Origin: Bacteriovoracaceae bacterium UBA6144
GTDB lineage: Bacteria; Bdellovibrionota; Bacteriovoracia; Bacteriovoracales; Bacteriovoracaceae
Direction of reading: 5' to 3'
Assembly: GCA_002435705.1 (NCBI GenBank)
Contig: DIVA01000067.1
Location: 1-64,000 of the forward strand
DNA: 64,000 bases
Under the pieces are notes generated by a model. The model had not been told where the DNA came from. It was given only the letters and a program-made list of their open reading frames with translations, and did not search any database. The position numbers and the translations under genes were made by a program. Positions 33,092-41,854 of this stretch are shown piece after piece (the stretch's first letter is position 1; each line of letters begins with the position of its first letter).

Positions 33092-33115
33092 GGCCCCAGA
33101 AATGGGGCCTTTTTT
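33092..33115 (+). terminator. intrinsic terminator of peroxiredoxin gene
   Basis: Stem GGCCCCA (33092-33098) with TGGGGCC (33103-33109), loop GAAA, then six T residues. The following 266 bases up to the next start at 33382 contain no supportable gene; they should hold the promoter of the small protein. Confidence 0.9.
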
Positions 33116-33381
33116 ATTGGTTTTAAGCCCATATTGACCCTTGGCGTAATGTCAGGATCGTTAAGAATGGGTGGATTTATTCTCGTTTTTCGCAGCGTGC
33201 AGTAGTATTTTTTACAACTTAGCTTTGCTGCCTCAGCTGAAACTTGAGAAAGAGAGATCCCTTTTATAAAAGATCAAAACGCACTTTTTATGAGTAATGT
33301 CTGGCATCAGCCTTGCTTTTCAAAGTGTGGGGGGTAACTAAAAGAAGGCAAGGATGCCTACTTTTAATCAAAAGAGGGGAA

Positions 33382-33642
33382 ATGCAAAATATTATTGATC
33401 TCACAACTGTGCGCCAGCAGAGAGCAAGAATTAAAACTCAGGCTCAATACATGGACTACTTGAAAAGCTTAACTTTATCGCAACTCGAGTCTGAAGCGAA
33501 TCATCTCCTCGAGGAATTCTCGGAGCAAAACTTTGGGGATGATTACACCATGAGAGTTCAGCTCCTTTTGGGTCATATGGCCGAAAGAGCTGAGGGGCCA
33601 TTTAAAGAGGCAATCAAGGGGATGACTCATTCTTTTGAATGA
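33382..33642 (+). CDS. small hypothetical protein
   Basis: Protein of 86 residues without signal or TM segment. I start at ATG 33382, with AGAGGGGA just upstream, giving MQNIIDLTTVRQQRARIK; the frame is open back to 33313 but the extra residues look non-coding. The sequence is mostly helical with amphipathic stretches (LTLSQLESEANHLLEEF). No family recognised. It precedes the HD-GYP-like gene by 115 nt on the same strand. Confidence 0.55.
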   Translation: MQNIIDLTTVRQQRARIKTQAQYMDYLKSLTLSQLESEANHLLEEFSEQNFGDDYTMRVQLLLGHMAERAEGPFKEAIKGMTHSFE

Positions 33643-33757
33643 GTCACTCATTAAGAAGCTCTTAACGACTCCTTTGGATTCAAGGTGTTGCGTGTGTTAA
33701 AAAAAATTAACCTTTTTTATTTCTGAAGAAAATGCACGTTCGGTGTATCCTAGGCCG

Positions 33758-34711
33758 ATGAATTTAGATCTTATAGCGATCCCCATTATTCATGTACTCA
33801 AACATAAGCACCTGTTTGAAGGAATCGAAGCTCACATTCTTGTTAATGAAAAGTATATTAAGCTGAACTACGCTGATGACTCCTATCAAGAGGCTCTTGA
33901 AAAATTAGCCGAGAAAAGCGTTGTTCATATCTACATTGCCACAAATGATTTTAATAATGTGATGATGCAGTTGCAGTCTCGCATGGCGAATAACAAATTT
34001 TATGACCCTCTAACCACAGAGGAGTTACGTGCGTCAACCTGCAGTAGCGTTCACGAACTCTCCAAAGCCTATATCAGTCGTCTTGGTGTGACTCCGGAAG
34101 TGCTCGATCTCATGAAAGATGCCAATCAGAAAATGCAAAAAATCCTGGATCAATCTCCAGGGATTTTTGCATTTGTGAAGCGTTTCAAGGCCAATTGTTC
34201 AGAGGAATACCTTAAAATTTCGGTCACAAACTTTGTCATCACATTAACTCTGAATAAATTTCAGTGGAAAAGCCATCTGATCATCCAAAAAAGCATGATG
34301 GCTTCTCTTCTTTGCGACATCACAATGAACGCGAAAAGTTTCGATGCCCTCTATCACTACGAGAGAGAGGGCGGTGAGCTCAATGAGGATGTTTATAGGC
34401 ACCCCATTCTGGCTTCAGAAATTCTTAATCGAAAGCGTGACTTAATTCCTACGGAGACCATCACCATTATTGAACAGCACCACGAGCGGCCTGATGGCAA
34501 GGGGTTCCCTAATGGCATCACCACCACACGCTTCAATCAGCTTTCTGCTGTTTTTATTGTTTGTCAGAGGTTTGTGGACCTTCTCTTTCAAAATGAATTT
34601 GATCACAAACAGCACCATGAAATGATCAAAGAATTACAAACTATCTATCACGGCGGTCATTTTGATAAGGCAATGGATGCTCTGATAACTGTGGTTGAAA
34701 GCGCAGAATAA
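33758..34711 (+). CDS. degenerate HD-GYP-like protein
   Basis: Cytosolic protein of 317 residues. The last 120 residues match the C-terminal half of an HD-GYP domain: HPILASEIL, then EQHHERPDGKGFPNG, which corresponds to HPxxGxxIL and HHExxDGxGYP. In the expected HD position it has LLCDITMN, so the metal-binding His is replaced by Cys. HD-GYP enzymes hydrolyse cyclic di-GMP; this one is more likely a sensor or partner than an active enzyme, which is inference. The N-terminal 160 residues are of no family I know. There is no Shine-Dalgarno sequence; TATCCT ends 6 nt before the ATG. A GTG at 33743 is a less likely start. Confidence 0.7.
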   Translation: MNLDLIAIPIIHVLKHKHLFEGIEAHILVNEKYIKLNYADDSYQEALEKLAEKSVVHIYIATNDFNNVMMQLQSRMANNKFYDPLTTEELRASTCSSVHELSKAYISRLGVTPEVLDLMKDANQKMQKILDQSPGIFAFVKRFKANCSEEYLKISVTNFVITLTLNKFQWKSHLIIQKSMMASLLCDITMNAKSFDALYHYEREGGELNEDVYRHPILASEILNRKRDLIPTETITIIEQHHERPDGKGFPNGITTTRFNQLSAVFIVCQRFVDLLFQNEFDHKQHHEMIKELQTIYHGGHFDKAMDALITVVESAE

Positions 34712-34713
34712 AA

Positions 34714-35289
34714 CTAGAGCCATTGAAGAGATAGATAGTCGTGAGAGACCTGCTGTCTCAGCTCGGAAATTCTCTCTATGTCACCATAACCCAAAATCTT
34801 AGAGAGTTCTCTGGTTCTCAACTTCATATCTTCGTCAGTGTTCCAGGAATCAATCAGCATCTGAAGATAAATGAGATTAGAGGCAAACACAGAGACATAG
34901 TCGCCAATTATTTTTTGCTCGTGAGCACCAATCTCTGCGAATTTAATTCCGAAGCGGGCCGCAAAGATTTGGTCTACTGAGGTGGTGGTCCCAATTCGGC
35001 GAACCATTAGTCCCGTCACTCTTACGATCTTGGTAGAGAATAGATCGCGAGAGAAAGTTTTCATCTTAAGCAGATTGAAATTTTTAAAATACGGATAAGT
35101 CGGAATATGAAGCATGAGAGGAACCTCTGCTTCAGCAGGAAAACTAGGAACTTGATCTAAGAGTAGACCACCTTCCGAAATATTGAGGGCGCGGCCTTTG
35201 TGAATTCGACCTTCGTCACCAAAGAGCACGGGCTCCTTATAAGGAGCTCGCAGATGTGCTCTTTGGTAACTACGTTCTCTTTGAATCAT
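34714..35289 (-). CDS. PilZ-domain protein
   Basis: Protein of 191 residues with an N-terminal PilZ domain (about 8-120). The c-di-GMP-binding signature is visible: arginines in RERSYQRAHLR and the NISEGGLLL box (D/NxSxxG). The C-terminal 60 residues are helical and unassigned. Its ATG overlaps the phoH stop as ATGA, so translation is coupled to the PIN-PhoH protein. It faces the degenerate HD-GYP gene with a gap of 2 bp, so two c-di-GMP-type proteins lie end to end. Target unknown. Confidence 0.8.
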   Translation of the reverse strand: MIQRERSYQRAHLRAPYKEPVLFGDEGRIHKGRALNISEGGLLLDQVPSFPAEAEVPLMLHIPTYPYFKNFNLLKMKTFSRDLFSTKIVRVTGLMVRRIGTTTSVDQIFAARFGIKFAEIGAHEQKIIGDYVSVFASNLIYLQMLIDSWNTDEDMKLRTRELSKILGYGDIERISELRQQVSHDYLSLQWL

Positions 35290-36605
35290 AATAGTTTTGA
35301 AGCAATCTCTGAGAGCGGAGAACGCTCACCCACCTGCAGTCGTGCATGGGCCACAATATCTTCGCTCTTCAGCCTATCGATACAATAAACCAGACCGTTA
35401 TTCATCGAATCCAGGTAAGGGTTATCGATCTGCTCAGAGTCGCCAGTCAGAACAATTTTTGTTCCTTCACCGGCGCGAGTAATGATGGTCTTGATTTCAT
35501 GGGGAGTTAAGTTCTGCGACTCATCCACGATCATGAACTGACCGGGAAGCGAGCGACCACGGATGTAGGTGAGCGGCTCAACGTGTAAAAGCCCCTGATT
35601 GATCAGTTCATCCCAAGTCGTCATTTCATTGCGCGCACGCTGGTTACCGAAAAGAAAATCAATGTTGTCGAAAATGGGCTGCATCCATGGACCAAGTTTT
35701 TCATTGATGTCCCCAGGCAAGAATCCTAGATCGCGGCCCATGGGAACAATCGGTCGAGAAACGAGGACACGAGAAAAATTTTGTTTTGTGATCGCACACT
35801 CAAGGCCCGCGGCAATGGCCATCAAGGTTTTACCAGTCCCCGCCTTCCCTACTAGGGAAACGAGACTGATTTCATTATTGAGAAGTGCATCCATCGCAAA
35901 CTGTTGCTCAATGTTTTTTGGGTGAATGCCCCACACGCCTTCTTTGGGACGAATAAGAGGAACAATTCCTCCTTTGCGAGAATGATAGCGTCCAAGAGTT
36001 TTCTTGAATGGATTATTCTTATCGACCAAAACAAGATACTCATTGGGATAGAGATTATTAATCTCACCCGCTTCAATTTTAAGAAATCTTTCTTTATCAA
36101 AGGTTTCAATTTTCTCTAGATCAATTTCAACTGTCCGCTGGCCTGAATAGAGTTCATCGATAGAAATATCGGTGGTCTCATAGTCTTCAGCGTTGACACC
36201 AACGGCATCACCTTTGAGACGTAGATTGATATCTTTGGTAATAAGAGTGACGTTTTCACCGGCGTTCTTCAGTGACACCGCCGACGCCAAGATCAGGTTG
36301 TCATTGACGACCGGGTCCAAACCAGCTGACTTCGCGCCTTGCACATCTTTCACGATGCTGATGACGAGTGTGCCACCGTTCTCCAGCTTCACTCCTTTCA
36401 TAAGTGAGCCCTGCTGTCGAAGACCATCGATCAAACGAGCAAAATAACGAGCATTGCGCCCAATTTCGTTTTGATCTTTTTTAAATTTATCTAACTCTTC
36501 AACGACAGTAAGCGGGATAAAGACTTTGTTCTGAGGGCCAAACTTGTTAATGGCAGTGGGGTCAAGAAGGAGGACATTGGTGTCCAGAATGAAAGTCTTG
36601 TTCAA
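35286..36605 (-). CDS. PIN-PhoH family protein (PhoH2-like), TTG start
   Basis: Cytosolic protein of 439 residues combining an N-terminal PIN nuclease domain (about 1-140, starting FILDTNVLLLDP with Asp8) and a C-terminal PhoH ATPase (about 225-435; Walker A GKAGTGKT at 253-260, and FMIVDESQNLTPHE). Such PIN-PhoH proteins are RNA helicase/ribonucleases in the few cases studied. I choose TTG 36605 because AGGAG lies 5 nt upstream and the PIN domain then begins at once, as in relatives; longer ATG starts at 36674 or 36647 add a non-conserved leader. The PilZ gene overlaps its stop by 4 bp. Confidence 0.88.
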   Translation of the reverse strand: MNKTFILDTNVLLLDPTAINKFGPQNKVFIPLTVVEELDKFKKDQNEIGRNARYFARLIDGLRQQGSLMKGVKLENGGTLVISIVKDVQGAKSAGLDPVVNDNLILASAVSLKNAGENVTLITKDINLRLKGDAVGVNAEDYETTDISIDELYSGQRTVEIDLEKIETFDKERFLKIEAGEINNLYPNEYLVLVDKNNPFKKTLGRYHSRKGGIVPLIRPKEGVWGIHPKNIEQQFAMDALLNNEISLVSLVGKAGTGKTLMAIAAGLECAITKQNFSRVLVSRPIVPMGRDLGFLPGDINEKLGPWMQPIFDNIDFLFGNQRARNEMTTWDELINQGLLHVEPLTYIRGRSLPGQFMIVDESQNLTPHEIKTIITRAGEGTKIVLTGDSEQIDNPYLDSMNNGLVYCIDRLKSEDIVAHARLQVGERSPLSEIASKLL

Positions 36606-36663
36606 AAGCACTCCTGGGCAAAATGAAAACCGTCCATTGGTTTTCATCCCTAGGATAGAACGC

Positions 36664-37779
36664 TCAAGCATCAAATGAAAAGTCGAATAAGCTCAGATAG
36701 ATGATGAATCTCTTAGATTGAATCCTGCGGAAGCCTCCCCCTGACTCTAAACCATAAAATCCACCTGTCAGTTTCATGGCACCTGCATCCACAGAAACAC
36801 CGTAGGAGTAATAACCTGCATTAAATCCACCTAGAAGGCTGATGCCGGGGATTCCCAACTCAATACCAAGCCGTGTTCTCTCGAGAAGTTCTCTCTCCTG
36901 AGTGAGTTCACGAAATTCGAGTGAAAATGTTCCACGAAAAAGACTTGAGCGATGATGCCAAGCAGCTCCCAAATTTATTTGCTGGCGATTAGGAGCGAGC
37001 TTAGAAGTTGACTCTTTTGGTACGTCGAATTCTGTATTTAATATATCCAAACCGACTAAAGAGAAAACAAACTGCTCTGAACCATTCCTCACCACATGCT
37101 CAAAAGCTCCATCAAATCCCCAACTCGACCCCTGCACCATTCCCAAACGGTTGAGGATGTCATCAATTTCAGCTGAATCATTGATGGCATCAAGAATATC
37201 CGTTCCGGTGAGAGCAAAAGAATTATAGATCCCTCGACGCTTAATATACTTCGCCCCAAAGCCTAGGGTTGTTTGCTGACCTGAAACACTCTTGCCACTT
37301 ACTCTTCCCGATCCTAAGGGAATAGCAAGACCTGTGACAAAACCGCGATCTGAGCGATAGTCTACATCCAAGGTAGGTGCAATTTTATTTCGAAGCAAAA
37401 GATCCGCTTGCTCAGAAGCAATAAAACTAAATCCAAAATTAAAAAGTTTAAAACCCGGAACAATATTAGTTGCGATATGAACTGGGTAATTCATCATCAC
37501 ATCAGAAATTCCTTCAGGCGTATCAGGCAAATCGTTAAAACGATCAGTGTCACCAAGAACGTTGGTTCCCCCAATCGCGGGATTGAAAGGATAAAAAGTA
37601 AAATCACGCTGATGTCGTCCAAGGGCCGCGGGATTATAAAAAAGTGTGAAATCATCATTGGCAACAGCTGTCCAAGCGTCTCCCATCAAAAGACCCTTAG
37701 GAGAGCGAATCCCCGCGGGAGCGATATAAGCGTGAGCAGATGTAGTGATGAAAAGAATAAAAAAGAATATTCCCTTCAC
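36664..37779 (-). CDS. outer-membrane protein, PorV/OmpP1(FadL)-like
   Basis: Exported protein of 371 residues; the signal ends at SAHA (residues 13-16). Just after it comes GDAWTAVANDDFTLFYNPAAL, the hallmark opening of the PorV/OmpP1-FadL superfamily of outer-membrane barrels, followed by alternating barrel strands. FadL-type proteins carry hydrophobic molecules; PorV-type ones act in secretion. Which applies is unknown. Its start overlaps the stop of the upstream lipoprotein gene as ATGA. The C-terminus is LFDFSFDA, with an aromatic three from the end. Confidence 0.68.
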   Translation of the reverse strand: MKGIFFFILFITTSAHAYIAPAGIRSPKGLLMGDAWTAVANDDFTLFYNPAALGRHQRDFTFYPFNPAIGGTNVLGDTDRFNDLPDTPEGISDVMMNYPVHIATNIVPGFKLFNFGFSFIASEQADLLLRNKIAPTLDVDYRSDRGFVTGLAIPLGSGRVSGKSVSGQQTTLGFGAKYIKRRGIYNSFALTGTDILDAINDSAEIDDILNRLGMVQGSSWGFDGAFEHVVRNGSEQFVFSLVGLDILNTEFDVPKESTSKLAPNRQQINLGAAWHHRSSLFRGTFSLEFRELTQERELLERTRLGIELGIPGISLLGGFNAGYYSYGVSVDAGAMKLTGGFYGLESGGGFRRIQSKRFIIYLSLFDFSFDA

Positions 37780-38771
37780 AGCAAGCCACCTTCAAAGACA
37801 GATGCAAAATAATACTGCCCTACTTCATTGTCCGCATTCAGGATCGTTTCACATTGTGACTGACTACGGACTTCTAAGAAAGCTTGAAAATCGGGATCAG
37901 GAATAGACTGGGCTTGGGATAAGACCGTATCAAGCGTGTCTTTTAGATCCACTATAGCACCCAAGGCATCATTATTTGAAAATTCAATATTAGTCAGAAT
38001 ATTAATGAGATTATTTACAATCACGACACCATAGCAGAGGCGACGATTAATAATCGCATTTGTCAGTCCAGGAGTAGCAATATTCAACTGTGGATGCCCA
38101 ACAGGTGAATTGGAAGAATTACATCTCCCTCCGGTGTCAGCAGAGTCAGCAATGGTCGTTTGAATCAGACCTGGATAGGGGTAAAAACAATTATTACTGC
38201 CACCACCTAATCCTTTCTGACCAGAGGCATTCACGTTGCCATAATAGTAATTGAAGCGTCCGAGTTGCGTGAGCAGCATGAAGAGCGTCTGCATGCTCAA
38301 ATTATTGGCCTGTCGTTGACCAAAAATTGTGACCAAGTTGGTATATGATGGGGTGGTTTGGCCACCAGCATAGAGCAGAACATCAAGTGCTCTCTGGACA
38401 TCTAAAAAGGAGTCTGGCTCTGGAGCTGTTTGAACCGCTAATCCTAAAGTTGTCAGTGAACCAAAGAAACTAGAAACGTTAGATGAGATGTTACCGATAT
38501 CTCCAAAAAAAATCAGCTCTCCATAGCTTCCTCGGCAGGCATAAGCCGAAGCAAGGGTTCTCAGGTAAAGAGCATTAGTCGTTTGTCTGCCAATTTTCTC
38601 TAACTCTTCAATGGCTTTCTGACAGTTAGGCGTTGGGAGTGAGAGGTAGTAGAGTGCCGAATCGATCCCGTCTTCGATTTTTTCTTTGTTACCCGACGAA
38701 CAAGCCCCTAGAGTCAGAAGACTCAGTGAAACCAGTAAGCGAATGATGAATGGCACGATCAATTTGAACAT
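37776..38771 (-). CDS. lipoprotein paired with PorV-like protein
   Basis: Predicted lipoprotein of 331 residues with a lipobox LGAC (Cys24) followed by SSGN. The body is helical with a TPR-like N-terminal half (CQKAIEELEKIG, LYLRTLASAYACRG) and eight further cysteines, unusual for a periplasmic protein and suggestive of disulfides. A glycine/asparagine-rich loop (GLGGGSNNC) lies in the middle. No family recognised. GGGGGAT precedes the start, and the 3' end is coupled (ATGA) to the PorV-like gene, which suggests a joint function. Confidence 0.6.
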   Translation of the reverse strand: MFKLIVPFIIRLLVSLSLLTLGACSSGNKEKIEDGIDSALYYLSLPTPNCQKAIEELEKIGRQTTNALYLRTLASAYACRGSYGELIFFGDIGNISSNVSSFFGSLTTLGLAVQTAPEPDSFLDVQRALDVLLYAGGQTTPSYTNLVTIFGQRQANNLSMQTLFMLLTQLGRFNYYYGNVNASGQKGLGGGSNNCFYPYPGLIQTTIADSADTGGRCNSSNSPVGHPQLNIATPGLTNAIINRRLCYGVVIVNNLINILTNIEFSNNDALGAIVDLKDTLDTVLSQAQSIPDPDFQAFLEVRSQSQCETILNADNEVGQYYFASVFEGGLL

Positions 38772-38818
38772 GGGTCGCTATCCCCCATAAATATTATAGA
38801 GGGAGAGCGCCGACTCCC

Positions 38819-40051
38819 CTAGGCGGGGAGATTATTCCCCCAAACCCGAGTGAGATAGTTGGTTAAGCGCAGAAGAGCTTCATGAAAAGGGACTTCTTCC
38901 ATGGTTAGACTCATGCGAGCCGAGTTAGAGAGTCCAAAATCACTGCCAGGCACCAATACCACCCCGTGGAGCTCAAGTATCTCTTGGCAAATGGCTGAAG
39001 AATGATCCCCTTCCCCGTGCTTCTCCACAAAAGAAGGAAACATTGGTGAGCGGGTAAAATCCAACATGAAATAAAAAGCTGAGTGCGACTGATACCAAAG
39101 ATTCTGCAATCCCTTTTCTCGAAAAGTTTCTCGCACCAAATGCGCAGATTTACGTAAATGAATACGCACAGGGGCCAAAAACTTCTCCTCTAACTCAGAA
39201 TCAAACTCCAACAGCGCTCTCTGAATAAGAGATGAAGGGCCACTCGTGGCTTGGCCTTGAATGCGTGTGATACCGGCGACAACTTGAGAAGGAGCAATCG
39301 CCCACCCCAAACGTAACCCCGTAGCTGCTAGTGTTTTTGAAATGGCACCGATACTAATCGTTCGCTCTAAAAGCTCGGGGGCGTGCTGATAGAAGTAAGT
39401 GGGAGCGGGATCGTAATAAACAAGACTTGAGTACACTTCGTCGGAGATGATCCACAGATCAGGATAATCTTTCATGACCAGGGCCAAAGTCTTCATCCAT
39501 TCGGCACTATAATGAACACCGGCAGGATTATTAGGACTATTCACAATGATCGCTTTTGTCCGCGGAGTGAGTGCTTTGATAATATCTTCCATGGCTGGAG
39601 AAAATGCATCAAACACATTACTTTTAATCGTAATCGGTACTCCTCCCCAGAATTTAATCATCTCCGGATAACTCACCCAGTAGGGTGCCAGCACGATGAC
39701 CTCATCACCTGGATCAATCAAGGCACCGAGTGCAAAATAGATCGATTGCTTAGAACCGTTGGAAAGAATGACATCGAGATTTTCAGCGGGAATGTTTCTC
39801 TTCTTGGCGTGGTGATCAGCAATTTTTTTTCTTAACTCTCCTACTCCGGCTACCGGCGAGTATTGATAGCTCTTAAGAAAATTTAACTGTGCTTGAATTT
39901 TTTCAATAAACTCTTGCGGAGGCTTGATGGGGAGTTGACCAGCAGACAGATTATAAACCACCTGACCTTCATCGATGAGTCTTAAAGCCTTTTCATTAAG
40001 ACTTTGAGTGATGCTATCTGAGACACCTTTTACGCGCGAACTTAAATGCAT
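38819..40051 (-). CDS. class I/II aminotransferase (aspartate aminotransferase-like)
   Basis: PLP-dependent cytosolic transaminase of 410 residues. The PLP lysine is Lys239 in GAISKTLAATGLRLGW. SNGSKQSIY binds the phosphate, NSPNNPAG and SDEVYSSLVY contact the ring. The subgroup I gamma type (AspC of Thermus/Bacillus) normally has the same order, with motif SNSKT or GxSKxxxxTGWR; the replacement of W by L before R is a small change. It probably makes aspartate from oxaloacetate and glutamate, though related enzymes accept aromatic amino acids. coaD follows 2 bp upstream in transcription order. Confidence 0.85.
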   Translation of the reverse strand: MHLSSRVKGVSDSITQSLNEKALRLIDEGQVVYNLSAGQLPIKPPQEFIEKIQAQLNFLKSYQYSPVAGVGELRKKIADHHAKKRNIPAENLDVILSNGSKQSIYFALGALIDPGDEVIVLAPYWVSYPEMIKFWGGVPITIKSNVFDAFSPAMEDIIKALTPRTKAIIVNSPNNPAGVHYSAEWMKTLALVMKDYPDLWIISDEVYSSLVYYDPAPTYFYQHAPELLERTISIGAISKTLAATGLRLGWAIAPSQVVAGITRIQGQATSGPSSLIQRALLEFDSELEEKFLAPVRIHLRKSAHLVRETFREKGLQNLWYQSHSAFYFMLDFTRSPMFPSFVEKHGEGDHSSAICQEILELHGVVLVPGSDFGLSNSARMSLTMEEVPFHEALLRLTNYLTRVWGNNLPA

Positions 40052-40053
40052 AA

Positions 40054-40536
40054 CTACCTTTTAATCTTCTTGAGTTCTTCCAGTATTAAAGGAGGTACAA
40101 ATTGTGAGATATCACCACCGTGACTCCAGACTTCTTTCACGAGTGTTGAAGAGACGTAGAAAAGTTTTTCTGACGTCATCAAGAATACCGTATCAAGCTC
40201 AGCATTAATCTTGCGATTCATGGAGGCCATTTGAAATTCAACTTCAAAATCACCCGTAGGCCTGAGTCCTCGCACGATATGAGTTATTTGATTTTGTCTG
40301 GCATACTCCACAACTAATCCATCCCAAGCTTCAACTTTAATTTTCGGCTGATTCGCAAAAAGTTCCCGCAAGAGTTTGAGTCTTTGCTCTTGAGAGAGGG
40401 TTGGTTTTTTAGTAGGAGAGACGGCCACCAGCAGAGTCAATTCATCGAAGAGGGAAAGAGCACGAAGAACAATGTCTTGATGTCCATTGGTGAAGGGATC
40501 AAAAGTGCCGGCATAGAGAGCTTTTCTAAAGGCCAA
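40054..40536 (-). CDS. coaD: phosphopantetheine adenylyltransferase CoaD, TTG start likely
   Basis: Fourth step of coenzyme A synthesis: transfer of AMP from ATP to 4'-phosphopantetheine. The nucleotidyltransferase motif GTFDPFTNGH is near the N-terminus, followed by VRGLRPTGDFEVEFQMASMNR and the ISSTLVKE-type block (YVSSTLVKE). I use TTG 40536 (AAGGA about 9 nt upstream) because the protein then has the usual seven residues before GTFDP; ATG 40545 is only three codons further and has AAGG touching it. It follows rsmD, the common arrangement. Confidence 0.93.
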   Translation of the reverse strand: MAFRKALYAGTFDPFTNGHQDIVLRALSLFDELTLLVAVSPTKKPTLSQEQRLKLLRELFANQPKIKVEAWDGLVVEYARQNQITHIVRGLRPTGDFEVEFQMASMNRKINAELDTVFLMTSEKLFYVSSTLVKEVWSHGGDISQFVPPLILEELKKIKR

Positions 40537-40576
40537 GAAACACATCCTTGTTAAACTTTAATTTAGTGTATCGCGC

Positions 40577-41149
40577 TTAGAGCTTTCCTACTAGCAGCCA
40601 ATGCTGACCTTGGCTTACCTCTTTAATCACTTTCAGATGCTGTCGTTGCGCAGCAAGAGCAACACCCTTTTGCTCATCACTCTCGATCCAAATCTCCCCT
40701 TGAAAACCTTTTAAATGGTCCCATAAATCATGATAAAGCTGATGCTCCTCATAGGGAGGGTCAAAAAAAATAACTGCATTCTCTCCCCAAGCACGTGGAT
40801 GATTGGCCAATTGCTGCAGCAGTTTTCTGTAATCAATTTGGGATTGATGAATGATTTCACCATCAAGAAGTCCCATTTTTTGTTTAAAATTTGCTACATT
40901 TTTCTCTAAAACTTTTTGGGCCACGCGACTCATCTCATTCAGCCAAATTTCTTGAGCCCCTCGAGAGAGAGCTTCGAGCCCCATAGAGCCCGACCCAGCA
41001 CAGAGGTCTACAAAGAGATAATCATCCCAGACTTGGCGCCAATCAAATAAACGTCTTTTGAGGAGTACAGAAGTAGGGCGAGTGATATTTTCGGGGGGAG
41101 CCTGCAATTGAAAACCGCGAGCTCGCCCCCCTAAGAGGGAAATGGCCAC
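40577..41149 (-). CDS. rsmD: 16S rRNA (guanine-966-N2)-methyltransferase RsmD
   Basis: SAM-dependent methyltransferase that modifies G966 of 16S rRNA during 30S assembly. RPTSVLLKRRLFDW near the N-terminus is the RP-T-xxVRExLF box, VDLCAGSGSMGLEALSRGA is the SAM motif I, and FFDPPYEEH is the catalytic (N/D)PPY motif IV. The 190 residues match the family. It precedes coaD by about 40 nt and follows the acidic-protein gene by 3 nt, so the three are probably one operon. Confidence 0.94.
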   Translation of the reverse strand: MAISLLGGRARGFQLQAPPENITRPTSVLLKRRLFDWRQVWDDYLFVDLCAGSGSMGLEALSRGAQEIWLNEMSRVAQKVLEKNVANFKQKMGLLDGEIIHQSQIDYRKLLQQLANHPRAWGENAVIFFDPPYEEHQLYHDLWDHLKGFQGEIWIESDEQKGVALAAQRQHLKVIKEVSQGQHWLLVGKL

Positions 41150-41152
41150 TGA

Positions 41153-41635
41153 CTAGGCAACTTTCTTCGCGGCCCCAACATTTGACATCGGTAGATGGAA
41201 GCTCGCCCCTGAATCCATCGCAATCTGCAGACCTGAGTCTGAGATTTCAAGAGAGACAGACTGACCATTGACTTCAAAAGCTAAGCTCAGCGTCATCTGC
41301 CCTTCTACTTTAAATGAAAGTGAAGAGTGACCTGAAGCAGCTGGTGCATGGTGCACTGGTGATTCTGTTTTTTTCATGGGAACAACTTTTTCTGAGTGAT
41401 TAGTTTTATGCACTACTTCCTCAATGGGCTTTGAGACCAATTCGGCCAGTACTTCTGGCTCAGTGTGATCGACCTCTTCATGCGCAGCTTCTACCTGCAC
41501 AGCTTCCGCTTGTGGCTCTTCTGCTTGAGGTTCTTCAGCTGGTGCAGCATCCACAGACTCAGCGAACTCTTTTTCAAGATTCTCGATCTCGCTCATGATG
41601 TCCGCTAATTCATCATCATTAAAACTTTTATCCAT
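41153..41635 (-). CDS. acidic hypothetical protein with Pro/Ala/Glu linker
   Basis: Protein of 160 residues of unknown function. ATG 41635 has AGGAG upstream; an in-frame ATG at 41659 is less well placed. The N-terminus is an acidic helix (DDELADIMSEIENLEKEF). The middle is a repetitive EEPQAEEPQAEAVQVEAA linker and a His-rich stretch. The last 60 residues look like a compact beta domain (SLSFKVEGQMTLSLAFEVNG) that may bind a partner. It is first in the rsmD-coaD-aminotransferase run, probably controlled from the 219-bp divergent gap at 41636-41854. Confidence 0.6.
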   Translation of the reverse strand: MDKSFNDDELADIMSEIENLEKEFAESVDAAPAEEPQAEEPQAEAVQVEAAHEEVDHTEPEVLAELVSKPIEEVVHKTNHSEKVVPMKKTESPVHHAPAASGHSSLSFKVEGQMTLSLAFEVNGQSVSLEISDSGLQIAMDSGASFHLPMSNVGAAKKVA

Positions 41636-41854
41636 GACACGCTCCTGCGAATGTTGCAAAAAAATCTTGTTTAAGGGTAATGCCCCTTGTTCGAATTGGC
41701 TTATCGGCTGCCAAACATCAAAGCTTTAGCGGTATGAATATGAGGAAATGCTAGTTTTTTTTCCATGACAAAGAGCTTGACTGGATATCAAATAGCCGGA
41801 CTTAAAACATGTAATTTCAATAGTTTTGATTGACACAAGTAAGAGGATTTCCTT

